Source: Bacteroidales bacterium (GTDB taxonomy: Bacteria > Bacteroidota > Bacteroidia > Bacteroidales > P3). Taken from it: DNA of 33,219 nt. The first letter of the stretch is position 1. Each line of letters opens with the position of its first letter. Shown here one piece after another: positions 1-8,465 of this stretch. Made by a program: the position numbers and the translations under genes. The stretch is from the NCBI GenBank assembly GCA_017960605.1, contig JAGCYV010000007.1, positions 1 to 33,219 on the forward strand. Reading direction: 5' to 3'. The notes under the pieces were generated by a model. It made no database searches, was not told the origin of the DNA, and saw nothing but the letters and a program-made list of their open reading frames with translations.

Positions 1-1
1 A

Positions 2-697
2 AAACAAGACTGGCTTGTAATCTTGATTGTGGTGGTCGTACTGGCCCCATTCTTTATCCCTGCCACGGGATTCTTCGCCTGGTTCGAGGCTTCGACTAAG
101 GCTCACCCCTTCATCATGGCATTCTTCAAGTTTGCCATCCTCGCCACCTTTGGCGAGATGCTGGCCCTGCACATCCGCGAGGGCGTGTATAACAAGAAAG
201 GCTTCGGCATCGTGCCACGCATGATGGTGTGGGGATTTCTCGGCATGTGCATTGCCATGGCGATGATTATCTTCAAGAGCGGTGTCCCCGCCTTCCTGGG
301 CGTGATAGGCGGCTGCAGCTGCCCGGCTGCAGTATTTGCCGCCCCCGAACTCACAGGGGGTAAGGTGGGCGTGGCCTTTGCCGTCAGCGTGCTGATGAAC
401 ACCATCTTCGCACCCGTCATGATGACCTTCCACAAATGCACCGACATCCACATCCTGGAGAATGGCGGCACCGTGCGCGGACTGCTCCGACCCATGCACA
501 TGCGCGACATCTTCGCCAACAAGATTAACTGGGATGTACAGTGGAACGTGGTGTTCAAGAAGACCATCCCGCTCTTCTGGTTCCCCGCCCACACCATTAC
601 CTTCATCCTGCCCCCCACCTTCCAGGTGCTCTTTGCCGCCCTGCTGGGTGTCGCGCTGGGACTCATCTTAGCCCTTGCAGGAGGAAGTAAGAAATGA
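2..697 (+). CDS. Polytopic inner-membrane protein, 5' end cut off by window
   Basis: The reading frame is open from base 2, so the gene begins before the window. The TTG at 23 lies inside a hydrophobic run and is not a convincing start. About 231 residues are visible. There are at least four or five strongly hydrophobic segments: at the very N-terminal edge, around the FKFAILATFGEML region, the MCIAMAMIIF region, the VGVAFAVSVLMNTIFAPVMM region, and the last 30 residues, which end LGLILALAGGSKK. Conserved-looking WFPAHTITFILPP lies before the last helix. The overall look resembles Bacteroidales proteins annotated as Mpv17/PMP22-like, but I cannot confirm that family. Its stop overlaps the next start (ATGA at 694-697), so it is probably cotranscribed with the porin-like gene. 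Substrate unknown. Confidence 0.75.
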   Translation, partial: KQDWLVILIVVVVLAPFFIPATGFFAWFEASTKAHPFIMAFFKFAILATFGEMLALHIREGVYNKKGFGIVPRMMVWGFLGMCIAMAMIIFKSGVPAFLGVIGGCSCPAAVFAAPELTGGKVGVAFAVSVLMNTIFAPVMMTFHKCTDIHILENGGTVRGLLRPMHMRDIFANKINWDVQWNVVFKKTIPLFWFPAHTITFILPPTFQVLFAALLGVALGLILALAGGSKK

Positions 698-1872
698 AGA
701 AGATACTAGTTGTCCTAGTACTACTAGTAGTATCACTAGTTAGACTAGAAGCTCAAGAGGGCTTTCACTTCGACTTCCACGGCTTCGTCAACCCCCACTA
801 TTATGCCGACAGCCGCTCGGTAGTGGGCGGACGCGAGGACATGATGCTCTTCTACCCCAAGCCCATCGTGCGCGACAGTCTCGGCCACGACATCAACGAT
901 GGCTGGCAAGCCGATATGCTGGCCATCACCGCCCGCCTTGGCCTCCGCATCAACGGTCCCGAGATGCTGGGCGCCAAGACCTCGGGCTACATCGAAGGCG
1001 ACTTCACCGGCAGCACCAATGCTACCATCAACAACCTGCGCCTGCGGCATGCCTACATCGACATGAGCTGGGAGCACCACCGCCTGCTGGCCGGCCAGTA
1101 CTGGTACGCCATGGTGGTGCACGAGATTATGCCCATGACCAATCCCTTGAATATGGGTTCGCCCTTTCACTGCTACGCCCGTCAGCCGCAGGTGCGCTAC
1201 GAGTACCACCTCGGAGGCTTTGAGGCGGTGGCGGTGGCGCAGTGGCAGCTGGACAACATGAGCCAAGGACTCCTCAACGGCGACTCTGCCGCCAACACCT
1301 GTTTTGCCCGCCGTAGCTTGGTGCCCGAAATGAATGCCCAGCTGCGCTACCGTGCGGGTGGCCTCTTAGTCGGTGCCGCCGTCAACTCCAAGACCATCCA
1401 GCCTATGGTGAACACCACGGATGTGGCCTCCAACGGCACGCTGTACACCTCGTGGACTTACTCTTTCTTCGGCAGCCTGAAACTCGGAGGCATTACCCTC
1501 AAGGCTCAAACCCTGCTGAACAACAGCCTTTACGAAGGTTGCTCGCTGGGAGGTTACCTGATGCTGGCCGAGAACACCTATCGAGACTGGCACTTCAATA
1601 CCGTGTGGTTCGACGTGGAGCGCAACCGTGGCCATTGGCGTCCAGGCTTGTTCTTAGGTTATGCCCGTAACCTCGACTATGGTTATACCGCCTACCAGCA
1701 CTGCTTCGGACGAGGACACAACATGGAATACCTCTGGCGTGTGCAGCCCCGTCTCACCTACACCACCGGCAACGGACTCTCCTTCACCGGCGAGGCCGAA
1801 TACACCTGTGCCGGATACCAAGAACCGGTGGGCAACCTGCGCCTGTCACTCAGTATGGTCTATGCTTTCTAA
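694..1872 (+). CDS. Porin-like outer-membrane beta-barrel protein
   Basis: 392 aa. The N-terminus is MKK followed by a very hydrophobic Leu/Val stretch ending LEAQ, a classic Sec signal peptide cleaved near residue 20-21. The mature part is rich in aromatic residues and alternating polar/hydrophobic strands (for example YIEGDFTG, LRLRHAYIDMSW, LLAGQYWYAM, PQVRYEYHLGGFEAVAVAQWQ) and ends in SLSMVYAF, with the terminal phenylalanine expected of outer-membrane barrels. This supports a porin-like barrel; substrate is not indicated. It overlaps the preceding gene by 4 nt and the following phosphatase gene by 11 nt. All leucines of the signal peptide use the codon CTA, unlike the rest of the gene (see the repeat at 706-748). 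Confidence 0.8.
   Translation: MKKILVVLVLLVVSLVRLEAQEGFHFDFHGFVNPHYYADSRSVVGGREDMMLFYPKPIVRDSLGHDINDGWQADMLAITARLGLRINGPEMLGAKTSGYIEGDFTGSTNATINNLRLRHAYIDMSWEHHRLLAGQYWYAMVVHEIMPMTNPLNMGSPFHCYARQPQVRYEYHLGGFEAVAVAQWQLDNMSQGLLNGDSAANTCFARRSLVPEMNAQLRYRAGGLLVGAAVNSKTIQPMVNTTDVASNGTLYTSWTYSFFGSLKLGGITLKAQTLLNNSLYEGCSLGGYLMLAENTYRDWHFNTVWFDVERNRGHWRPGLFLGYARNLDYGYTAYQHCFGRGHNMEYLWRVQPRLTYTTGNGLSFTGEAEYTCAGYQEPVGNLRLSLSMVYAF
706..748 (+). repeat. CTAG-rich 9-bp-period block in signal-peptide codons
   Basis: CTAG occurs at 706, 715, 724, 736 and 745, a spacing of 9, 9, 12 and 9 nt. This encodes alternating CTA (Leu) and GTN (Val) codons of the signal peptide of the porin-like gene. CTA and CTAG are visibly scarce in the surrounding coding DNA. 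Confidence 0.8.
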
Positions 1873-2695
1873 CTTCCATACCCACAGCCACTACTGCGAC
1901 GGCCAAGGCGAACTTCGCGACTATGTCGAACTGGCTGTTGCCAACGGCTTCGACGCACTCGGATTCAGTGGCCATGGACCTGTGCCTTTCGAGAACAAGT
2001 TTTCCATCAAGGACGACCAATACCTGAACTACTGCAACGAAGTAAGGGCACTGAAGGAAGAGTACAAAGACCGCATCGACATCAGTTTGGGGTTGGAGAT
2101 TGACTATATCCCCGGCATGCTGGAGGATTTCGCCCAACTGATAGAAAAGGGTGGGTTGGAGTATGTCATCGGCAGTGTGCATCTGATACCCGCCAACGAC
2201 CGTCCGCAGAGCGTCACCGACCTGTGGTTCATCGACGGCCCACGGCAGGAGACCTACGACAACGGCTTGCGCATCCTCTTCGGAGGCGACATACGCCGTG
2301 GGGTGAAGGCCTACTTCCGTCAGCAGAACGAGATGATTGTCAGGAACCATCCCACCATCGTAGGCCATCCCGACAAGGTGGCCATGCACAACCGCGGACG
2401 CTACTTCTCGGAGGAGGAACCTTGGTATCTCAACCTGGCCATGGAAACCCTCTCACTCATCCATGAGCAAGGGCTTATCTGCGAACTCAACACCCGCGGC
2501 ATCTATAAAGGGCGGCATCCTGACTACTACCCCTCCAGACAGCTGATCAAGGCCATGGAACAATGGCGCATTCCTCTCTTGGTGAGTACCGATGCCCATT
2601 CTCCAGAAGACCTGCTGCGCACCGAAGGAGCTTACGAATACCTGCACGACATTGACTACCCTGTCGTGCTGCATTCCTGGAAACAACGAACCTAA
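1862..2695 (+). CDS. PHP-family phosphatase, probable histidinol-phosphatase (HisJ/HisK type)
   Basis: 277 aa starting MLSNFHTHSHYCDG. The upstream open frame is out-of-frame porin sequence, and this ATG puts the first metal motif right at the N-terminus, as usual in the family. PHP-type metal ligands are visible in order: HTHSHYCDG (residues 6-14), the GLEIDY acidic motif, GSVHLI, VGHPDK and STDAHSP near the C-terminus. In the HisJ family this set of ligands holds a trinuclear metal centre that hydrolyses L-histidinol phosphate to histidinol, the penultimate histidine-biosynthesis step. The family assignment is strong. The substrate is inferred, since other small phosphate esters are possible and no other his gene is nearby. 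It overlaps the upstream gene by 11 nt and lies 10 nt before the M1 peptidase gene. Confidence 0.8.
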   Translation: MLSNFHTHSHYCDGQGELRDYVELAVANGFDALGFSGHGPVPFENKFSIKDDQYLNYCNEVRALKEEYKDRIDISLGLEIDYIPGMLEDFAQLIEKGGLEYVIGSVHLIPANDRPQSVTDLWFIDGPRQETYDNGLRILFGGDIRRGVKAYFRQQNEMIVRNHPTIVGHPDKVAMHNRGRYFSEEEPWYLNLAMETLSLIHEQGLICELNTRGIYKGRHPDYYPSRQLIKAMEQWRIPLLVSTDAHSPEDLLRTEGAYEYLHDIDYPVVLHSWKQRT

Positions 2696-2705
2696 TCTGA
2701 ATGGT

Positions 2706-5024
2706 ATGAAAAGATATTTTTCACTGACTATCCTCTTTTTATTCTTCCTCCTACCACAGGCCGGACGAGCACAAAGCACCGACTCGGTCGATGTGTTGGA
2801 CTATGATGTCGCCCTCGACCTCAGCCACGGATCTCCCTACACGGGCGATGCCATGGTGACCCTGCGTCTACTGCGCGGCTGCGACACCATCGGTCTCGAA
2901 CTGATAGGCACCGTCGATTCCCTGTGGGTCAATGCCTCCGCCATTGCCAGTCCCCGCCTCTCGGCCATTCCCACCAGCGGCATCGCCGTGGGCGACACCT
3001 TCACAGTGCGTGTCTGCTACCACGGCACCGGATATGTGGAGGGTTACGGCTTCGGGGGGCTTCATTTCGACAACGGACTCACCTACAACCTCGGTGTGGG
3101 CTTCAACACCGCCCCCCACCCCATCGGACGTGCCATCATGCCCTGTCGCGACAACTTCCACGACAAAGCCACCTATACCCTGCGGATGCATACCAAAGCC
3201 GGATGGAGTGCCGAATGCAGTGGCATGCTGGTCAGCCGTGAGACCCTGGAAGACAACACCGAACGCTCGGTGTGGCGAGTCGGACACCCTGCCTCGACCT
3301 ACCTCATCGGCATCAGCCAAGCCAACTGGCACCGCTACCAACATGACATTGTTTCCGTCAATGGCACCTATCCCCTCACCGTCGGCTACCGCAACCAATC
3401 CAGCAACTCCATCACACGGGCCTTTGCCGAACTCGACTCCGTGGTGCCGATGTTCGAACGCTGCTTCGGTCCTTACCAATGGGGGCGTATCGGCTACGTC
3501 ATCACCCCGTTGGGTTCGATGGAACACGTGACCAACATTGCCTTGGCCGAGCAGGCCGCTACTCCCTCATCAGAACTGGGACAAAGCACCATCGCCCACG
3601 AACTGGGTCATGCCTGGTTCGGCAACCTTATCACCTGCGGCCATGAGGGCGACATGTGGATTAACGAAGGCGGAGCCTCGTTCACCAGCGAGGTAGCCAA
3701 AGAAAGCACTTCGGGACGCGCCGAATCGAACAAATACTATCAAAACAACCTCGAAAAGGTGATACGCGAGACCCACATCAAAGACGGAGGTCTCTATCCC
3801 CTCAGCGGTATGCCTCACAGCATCACCTATGGTTCCACCACCTACGACAAAGGCTGGATGGTTTGGCACTCACTGCGCGGATATCTGGGCGACTCGCTGT
3901 TCTATGCCTGTGTGCGGCGGCTGATGGAGAGTAAAGCCTTCGACACTGTCGATGCATACGATGTGCGCGACTCGCTGAGCCTCTACAGCGGTGTCGATCT
4001 CACCGACTTCTTCGACTTCCACGTCTTCAGCCCGGGCTTTGTTGATTACCATGTGGAACTCGACGAGCCGGGATGCCTACTGAATGAAATAGGAGTATTT
4101 GTCCGGCAGCAGAGCGTAGGCACCGTGAACACTTTGCGTTCCCATCGAGTACCCATTACTTTCTTTGCGGAGCCTGGCTTTGATTCTACAATGTGCAAGC
4201 GAGTGATTGAGTTTGAGGGAAGTGAAGGTTATGCTGTGCTCCATCTACCTTTTACACCCGCCTATTATGTACTCGACTACGACTGCGAGATTTCCGATGC
4301 CGCTATCGTGGCCGAAGTGAATATGAACGGTGCCGAGATCCGTACCGCCGGCGATGCCCACATGCGCATCCTCCGCACCGCCTCCCAACCCAACAACCTG
4401 CCTCTCATCCATGTGGAGCACCACTGGGGCCATCCTTGGGATGCCGACACGGTGAGCGGCGTGCGTCGCACCGCCAACCGCTACTGGATTGTACGCAGCT
4501 CGCAAACGGCGTTCCAGGGTCTGCAAGGACAGTTCCTTTTCGTGCGTGAGGCCTATACCAGTGGCAGTTACCCCCACCTCGACCCAGACCTCATTCCACA
4601 AACGGCCTCGCTCGACTCGCTGGCTCTACTCTACCGGAAAGATGCCAACCACCCCTGGGTGGCCCTCTCGCACCGACGCACCGGCGACAACGAAGGCTAT
4701 CTGCTTACCGACAACCTCCGCACAGGGGAATACACCTTAGCCATCATCGACACCTCCCTCATGGGTATCCCCACACCCACAACCCCTGACAACGGATGCC
4801 TGCTGACCCCCAACCCTGTCACCCGTGGCGAAGCCTTCTCCCTGCAAGCACCCACCAACGCCCCCTTCACGGTCTGCATTTTCAACACCGCAGGCCGTCG
4901 CGTATGGCAGAAACAAGGGTGTCGCAACGGCGAGAAAATCAAGCCACGTCTGGCTTCCGGAACTTATTTGGTGCTGATTGAAAATAAATTCGTATCTTTG
5001 CAGTCGAAATTGATAGTGCTATGA
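2706..5024 (+). CDS. Secreted M1-family metallopeptidase with T9SS sorting domain
   Basis: 772 aa. The start at 2706 is chosen because it opens directly into a signal peptide (MKRYFSLTILFLFFLLPQAGRAQ). The N-terminal region has the beta-rich fold expected of M1 aminopeptidases. The exopeptidase motif GAMEN is replaced by GSMEH at residues 270-274. The zinc site is complete: HELGH at 298-302 and the third ligand Glu321 in WINEG. The last ~80 residues (LTPNPVTRG ... SGTYLVLIENK ... SKLIVL) form a T9SS type A sorting domain, so the enzyme should be exported through the outer membrane and anchored or released there. Peptide degradation for nutrition is the likely role, inferred from family and location. 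It is followed with a 4-nt overlap (ATGA) by the barrel gene. Confidence 0.9.
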   Translation: MKRYFSLTILFLFFLLPQAGRAQSTDSVDVLDYDVALDLSHGSPYTGDAMVTLRLLRGCDTIGLELIGTVDSLWVNASAIASPRLSAIPTSGIAVGDTFTVRVCYHGTGYVEGYGFGGLHFDNGLTYNLGVGFNTAPHPIGRAIMPCRDNFHDKATYTLRMHTKAGWSAECSGMLVSRETLEDNTERSVWRVGHPASTYLIGISQANWHRYQHDIVSVNGTYPLTVGYRNQSSNSITRAFAELDSVVPMFERCFGPYQWGRIGYVITPLGSMEHVTNIALAEQAATPSSELGQSTIAHELGHAWFGNLITCGHEGDMWINEGGASFTSEVAKESTSGRAESNKYYQNNLEKVIRETHIKDGGLYPLSGMPHSITYGSTTYDKGWMVWHSLRGYLGDSLFYACVRRLMESKAFDTVDAYDVRDSLSLYSGVDLTDFFDFHVFSPGFVDYHVELDEPGCLLNEIGVFVRQQSVGTVNTLRSHRVPITFFAEPGFDSTMCKRVIEFEGSEGYAVLHLPFTPAYYVLDYDCEISDAAIVAEVNMNGAEIRTAGDAHMRILRTASQPNNLPLIHVEHHWGHPWDADTVSGVRRTANRYWIVRSSQTAFQGLQGQFLFVREAYTSGSYPHLDPDLIPQTASLDSLALLYRKDANHPWVALSHRRTGDNEGYLLTDNLRTGEYTLAIIDTSLMGIPTPTTPDNGCLLTPNPVTRGEAFSLQAPTNAPFTVCIFNTAGRRVWQKQGCRNGEKIKPRLASGTYLVLIENKFVSLQSKLIVL
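4967..5000 (+). promoter_or_regulatory. Bacteroidota-type promoter inside the end of the M1 gene
   Basis: TATCTTTG at 4993-5000 fits the TAnnTTTG -7 box and is followed by CA. TTTG at 4967-4970 lies 22 nt upstream as a possible -33 element. It would start transcription about 15 nt before the barrel gene at 5021, giving it and rbfA independent expression. It lies in codons for the T9SS tail. Confidence 0.5.
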
Positions 5025-5644
5025 ACAAAATCAAAATTATCATCGTCACCCTGTTGGTGACCGCTGTCGCAAGTGCTTCGGCACAGTATTCGCAGTTGGG
5101 CAAGCAGAATGAATTCATGCTCAAAGTGGAGTTTGGCTACGCGCCCTTCACAGGCAACATGGGACAAGCCGGTGAGCACGGCTACTACCTGAGCAAATAC
5201 CATCAGGCTGCCGGAGCCAACATCATTCTCGGTTCCAACGTAAGCCAAGACTGGTTCATCGGCGGCGGTATCGGAGCCAACTACTACCACAACTTCCAGC
5301 AGAGCCAGGCCGTCTCCATGTTTGGTGCCAACGTCTTTGCCGACATCGACTTCCGTCCTATCTGGCAAGGCAACATGGGTCTCGACTACCAGCCCTCCAC
5401 CATCAAGTGGGCTCCCCTGGTGGGCGCACGTCTGGGCGGCAGCATCCTGATGGGCCAGGCCGAACCCGAGGGTTACGGCACGACCATCACACCCTTGCTG
5501 GAGTTCTACGGCGGTGTCAACTGGTACTATCTGCACGGCCTCCGCAACATGGAGCACAACTGGCACTCTTTCTATGCCACCATCGGCGTGGCCTACATGC
5601 AGCAAACCGTCTTTCTGCCCGTCCGCATCGGTTGGCGCTGGTAA
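5021..5644 (+). CDS. Small outer-membrane beta-barrel protein
   Basis: 207 aa. The signal peptide is MNKIKIIIVTLLVTAVASASAQ. The rest is made of amphipathic aromatic strands with glycine-rich turns (EFMLKVEFGYAPFTG, NIILGSNVSQDWFIGGGIGANY, FGANVFADIDFRPIW, PLVGARLGGSIL, FYATIGVAYMQQ) and ends VRIGWRW, with the last residue aromatic. This is the pattern of an eight-stranded OmpA/OmpW-size barrel without a periplasmic domain. No specific function can be assigned. The start overlaps the M1 stop by 4 nt, and a promoter-like element lies just upstream. Confidence 0.75.
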   Translation: MNKIKIIIVTLLVTAVASASAQYSQLGKQNEFMLKVEFGYAPFTGNMGQAGEHGYYLSKYHQAAGANIILGSNVSQDWFIGGGIGANYYHNFQQSQAVSMFGANVFADIDFRPIWQGNMGLDYQPSTIKWAPLVGARLGGSILMGQAEPEGYGTTITPLLEFYGGVNWYYLHGLRNMEHNWHSFYATIGVAYMQQTVFLPVRIGWRW

Positions 5645-5688
5645 CCGACCCCTTACAGTGAGGGTTTTATCTTCCATTTCTTAGAATC

Positions 5689-6033
5689 ATGCAGAGTACC
5701 CGACAAAACAAGATATGCCGCCTCATCCAGCAGGATATGGGAGACATCTTCCTGCGTGAGATGAAGGCCACCCTCGGTCCTTCTCTTATCACCGTCACCG
5801 GCGTGCGCATCACTCCCGACCTCGCCATTGCCCGCATCTATGTCTCCATCATGGTCATCGGACAGGGCACTCAGGACAGCCTTCTGGCCCAGATTCGCGA
5901 GCTGACCCCCGACCTGCGGCGCCGTCTCGGCCTGCGCGAAGGCAAGCAACTGCGCATCATCCCCCAGCTGGAGTTCTATCTTGACGACACGCTGGACTAT
6001 ATGGAAAATATCGAGAGGCTTCTCAAACAATGA
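5689..6033 (+). CDS. rbfA: Ribosome-binding factor A
   Basis: 114 aa, the usual length for RbfA. The KH-like fold is recognisable: an N-terminal helix (STRQNKICRLIQQDMGDIF), the TVTGVRITPDLAIARIYVS strand pair characteristic of RbfA, and the C-terminal IPQLEFYLDDTLDYMENIERLL segment that matches the family signature (P.l.F..D.s......i..ll). RbfA binds the 30S subunit during late 16S rRNA 5'-end maturation. The next gene starts inside its stop (ATGA, 6030-6033), an arrangement with an FtsX-like permease that I believe is common in Bacteroidales. Confidence 0.93.
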   Translation: MQSTRQNKICRLIQQDMGDIFLREMKATLGPSLITVTGVRITPDLAIARIYVSIMVIGQGTQDSLLAQIRELTPDLRRRLGLREGKQLRIIPQLEFYLDDTLDYMENIERLLKQ

Positions 6034-7280
6034 AGCTCGAAGGGCTCATAGCCGTACGCTACCTGTTCGCCGGCCTTCGCAGGAATGCCGCCGCCAGGTC
6101 GCGGTCGGTGGTTACCGTCATCTCCTGGATTTCGCTCATCGGACTGCTGGTCAGCACTGCCGCCCTTATCGTCGTGCTCTCGGTCTATAATGGCATCGGC
6201 GACATCACCAAAGGCCTCTTCGGCACCTTCGACCCCGAACTGGTCATCGTCCCTTCCGAAGGAAAGACCTTCCACACCTCCACCCTTGACCTGCAGAACA
6301 TCACCGCCATGAAGGAAGTGGAATGCGTCTCGGAGATAGTCGATGAGACCGCCTGGGTTACCTATGGTCCCGATCAGTCCATCGTCCGCCTCCGTGGCGT
6401 GGATGACAACTACCGCCGCATCTCGGGCCTCGACACCCTTCTCTACGACGGCACCTACCTCCTCTCCGATGTCACCCCCGACCTTACGCCCATCCATTAC
6501 CTTATCTTGGGCGGCGAAGTCTATCATTCGCTGGGCATGCGGCTCCTCTCCACCACTCCCGCCGCCATCCATATCCCCCGTCGCGGCACCACCTCGATGG
6601 GCTTCTCCATGGACGAGGCCTTTGCCATCGCCTACGCCTATCCCGCCAGCTATTTCTTCATCCAGCAGGACATCGACCGACAGTATGCCGTCACCGACAT
6701 CGCCCTTGTCCGCCAGCTGATGAACTACGCTCCCGACGAAGTCACCGCTTTGGCCTTCAAACTCAAGCCCGGCACCAACGTCGCCAAAGTCAAGAAAACA
6801 ATCAACTTAACGCTGAGCACACACCACTTCACACTCTCTGTCAAGGATCGCTACGACCAGCAGCCGCTCTACTTCAAGATATTCCGCACCGAACGGCTTG
6901 GCATCTATCTCATCCTCTCGCTCATCGTCCTCATCTCCACCCTCAGCCTCGTGGCCTCGCTGTCGCTGCTCATCATCAACAAGCGCGACGACATCTTCAC
7001 CCTGCAAAGCCTCGGTCTGACACGCCGCCGTGTGCGTCGTGCCTTCCGCACCGAGGGTATCCTCATCTGCACCGTGGCCGTCGTGGCGGGACTGCTGCTG
7101 GGATTCATCGTATGCCTCTTGCAGCAGCAATTCGGCATCATCCGCATGGGCGACGGCAACTTCGTCGTCAGCGCTTTCCCTGTCTCCATGCGCGCCCTCG
7201 ACTTCCTGCTCACCTTCCTGCTTGTCACAGCCATTAGCGCCCTTTCCGTGACCCTCACCGTCCAACGCGCCAAGATATGA
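6030..7280 (+). CDS. LolC/LolE-type ABC permease (FtsX/MacB superfamily)
   Basis: 416 aa. There is one N-terminal transmembrane helix around residues 28-50 (VTVISWISLIGLLVSTAALIV), then a long extracytoplasmic domain of about 230 residues. Three C-terminal helices follow (LILSLIVLISTLSLVASLSLLII, CTVAVVAGLLLGFIVCLL and FLLTFLLVTAISALSVTLTV), with the cytoplasmic coupling stretch NKRDDIFTLQSLGLTRRRVRRAF. This 1+3 layout and the LQSLGLT motif are those of LolC/E permeases, which with LolD extract lipoproteins from the inner membrane. LolC/E proteins are usually of this length. No ATPase gene is adjacent, as is frequent in Bacteroidota, so the partner must lie elsewhere. It overlaps rbfA by 4 nt and the following small lipoprotein gene by 4 nt. 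Confidence 0.85.
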   Translation: MKLEGLIAVRYLFAGLRRNAAARSRSVVTVISWISLIGLLVSTAALIVVLSVYNGIGDITKGLFGTFDPELVIVPSEGKTFHTSTLDLQNITAMKEVECVSEIVDETAWVTYGPDQSIVRLRGVDDNYRRISGLDTLLYDGTYLLSDVTPDLTPIHYLILGGEVYHSLGMRLLSTTPAAIHIPRRGTTSMGFSMDEAFAIAYAYPASYFFIQQDIDRQYAVTDIALVRQLMNYAPDEVTALAFKLKPGTNVAKVKKTINLTLSTHHFTLSVKDRYDQQPLYFKIFRTERLGIYLILSLIVLISTLSLVASLSLLIINKRDDIFTLQSLGLTRRRVRRAFRTEGILICTVAVVAGLLLGFIVCLLQQQFGIIRMGDGNFVVSAFPVSMRALDFLLTFLLVTAISALSVTLTVQRAKI

Positions 7281-7447
7281 GAAAAATGAAAAATGAAAAC
7301 GGGAAGACAATCATATTCCGCCCTTGTTGCTGGCGTGGTCTTATTTTTATTCTTGCACTTTCCTCTCTCCTCTTAGCCACGTCCTGCACCTCGAGCGAAC
7401 ACATGTACCGCCACAACCGCAGCCACTGCGACTGCCCCACGTTTTGA
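7277..7447 (+). CDS. 56-residue lipoprotein ending in CDCPTF
   Basis: Starts at the ATG overlapping the permease stop (ATGA) and ends with TGA at 7445-7447. The product has a basic N-terminus, a hydrophobic core (LIFILALSSLLLATSC) with a lipobox ending at the cysteine, and a short tail reading MYRHNRSHCDCPTF. Short lipoproteins with a tail of the form YRHxR..CDCP(T)F occur widely in Bacteroidota; their function is unknown to me. This frame is better than the out-of-frame extension of the SprT-like gene over the same bases: it has a signal sequence, a lipobox and a perfect stop-start coupling at both ends. Confidence 0.8.
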   Translation: MRKMKNENGKTIIFRPCCWRGLIFILALSSLLLATSCTSSEHMYRHNRSHCDCPTF

Positions 7448-8073
7448 CCACCGAAGAAAAATACCGCCGCATCCTGGCCAACCACCTTCCCCCCGGGGCG
7501 GTCGCTCCCGTCTATGACTACCTCAACCGCCACCGGGTGCACTTCCATATCACCCGCCAGCGTACCTCCAAACTGGGCGACTACCGCTGGCCGCAGAAAG
7601 ACCACGACTTCCAAGAGATAAGCATCAACGGCGACCTCAACTCCTACCTCTTCCTGTGGGTGTTCCTCCACGAAGCCGGCCACCTCGAGACCCACCTGAA
7701 ATACCCTGACGCGACTCCCCACGGCCATGAGTGGCAGACCGAATACGCCCGACTCCTCATCGGCTACGCCCCCCTCTTCCCGACCGAGATCCAACCCCTG
7801 CTAAACCGTCTCACACGCCGCATCCCCCTCAGCCGCAAGCTCATCCGACAGATAGAGGAACTGCTGCACCACTATGACCCCGACTACCGTCCCGAGGGAC
7901 ATCTCACCCTCGACCGCTTGCAGCCCGGCACCCGATTCCGCCTGAAGAGCAAGCCCGGCATCCTCTTTGAAAGTGTCGAACGGCGCCGCACCCGCTGGCT
8001 CTGTCGCGACGTGGCCACCGGCCGCTCCTACACCGTCGCCGCCACCGCCGAAGTTCTCATAGAAACCGAATAA
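7444..8073 (+). CDS. SprT-like putative metalloprotease
   Basis: 209 aa if it starts at TTG 7444, which overlaps the lipoprotein stop as TTGA. The frame is open further upstream, but that part codes for the lipoprotein in another frame and reads as nonsense here. The zinc motif HEAGH (residues 76-80, FLHEAGH) and a downstream HGHEW (93-97) match the HExxH...HGxxW layout of SprT domains. Region 45-66 (DYRWPQKDHDFQEISING) is the typical strand before the zinc helix. The C-terminal 60 residues carry an LQPGTRFRLKSKPGILFE small beta domain. Bacterial SprT-like proteins are poorly characterised; the eukaryotic relative Spartan cleaves DNA-protein crosslinks. The role is inferred by family only. 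Confidence 0.82.
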   Translation: MTTEEKYRRILANHLPPGAVAPVYDYLNRHRVHFHITRQRTSKLGDYRWPQKDHDFQEISINGDLNSYLFLWVFLHEAGHLETHLKYPDATPHGHEWQTEYARLLIGYAPLFPTEIQPLLNRLTRRIPLSRKLIRQIEELLHHYDPDYRPEGHLTLDRLQPGTRFRLKSKPGILFESVERRRTRWLCRDVATGRSYTVAATAEVLIETE

Positions 8074-8084
8074 AACTCAACATC

Positions 8085-8414
8085 ATGCATTGGATCATAC
8101 TCCTCATTGCCGGATTCTGCGAAGTAGGCTTCGCGTTCTGCCTCGGAAAGGCCAAAGGACTTGTAGGGCTGCCCTGGTGGGAATGGATGGGCGGCTTCGT
8201 GCTGTTCTACATTCTCAGCGCCGTCCTTCTGGCCAAAGCCACCGAAGCCTTACCTATCGGCACCGCCTACCCCGTCTGGACCGGCATCGGCGCCCTCGGC
8301 TCGGTGCTGATAGGCATCTTCATCTTCCACGAGCCCGCCACCTTCTGGCGCCTCTTCTTCCTCACCACCCTGATTGTCTCCATCCTCGGCCTCAAAATGC
8401 TGTCGTCCGAATAG
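8085..8414 (+). CDS. sugE: Small multidrug resistance family exporter (SugE/Gdx-like)
   Basis: 109 aa with four transmembrane helices, the full length of SMR proteins. The essential membrane glutamate is at residue 13 (AGFCEVGFAF). The second-helix region WMGGFVLFYILSAVLLAKA, the GTAYPVWTGIGALGSVLIGIFIF third helix and the last helix LTTLIVSILGLKML fit the family. The signature is nearer to SugE/Gdx (guanidinium exporters) than to EmrE, but substrate cannot be proven by eye and no guanidine riboswitch is visible upstream. It follows the SprT-like gene by 11 nt and is probably the last gene of the string. Confidence 0.85.
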   Translation: MHWIILLIAGFCEVGFAFCLGKAKGLVGLPWWEWMGGFVLFYILSAVLLAKATEALPIGTAYPVWTGIGALGSVLIGIFIFHEPATFWRLFFLTTLIVSILGLKMLSSE

Positions 8415-8465
8415 CCCCTTTCCACGCCCCCGCTACTCCATTGATACTCAGCCTTGAGTCCCTTA

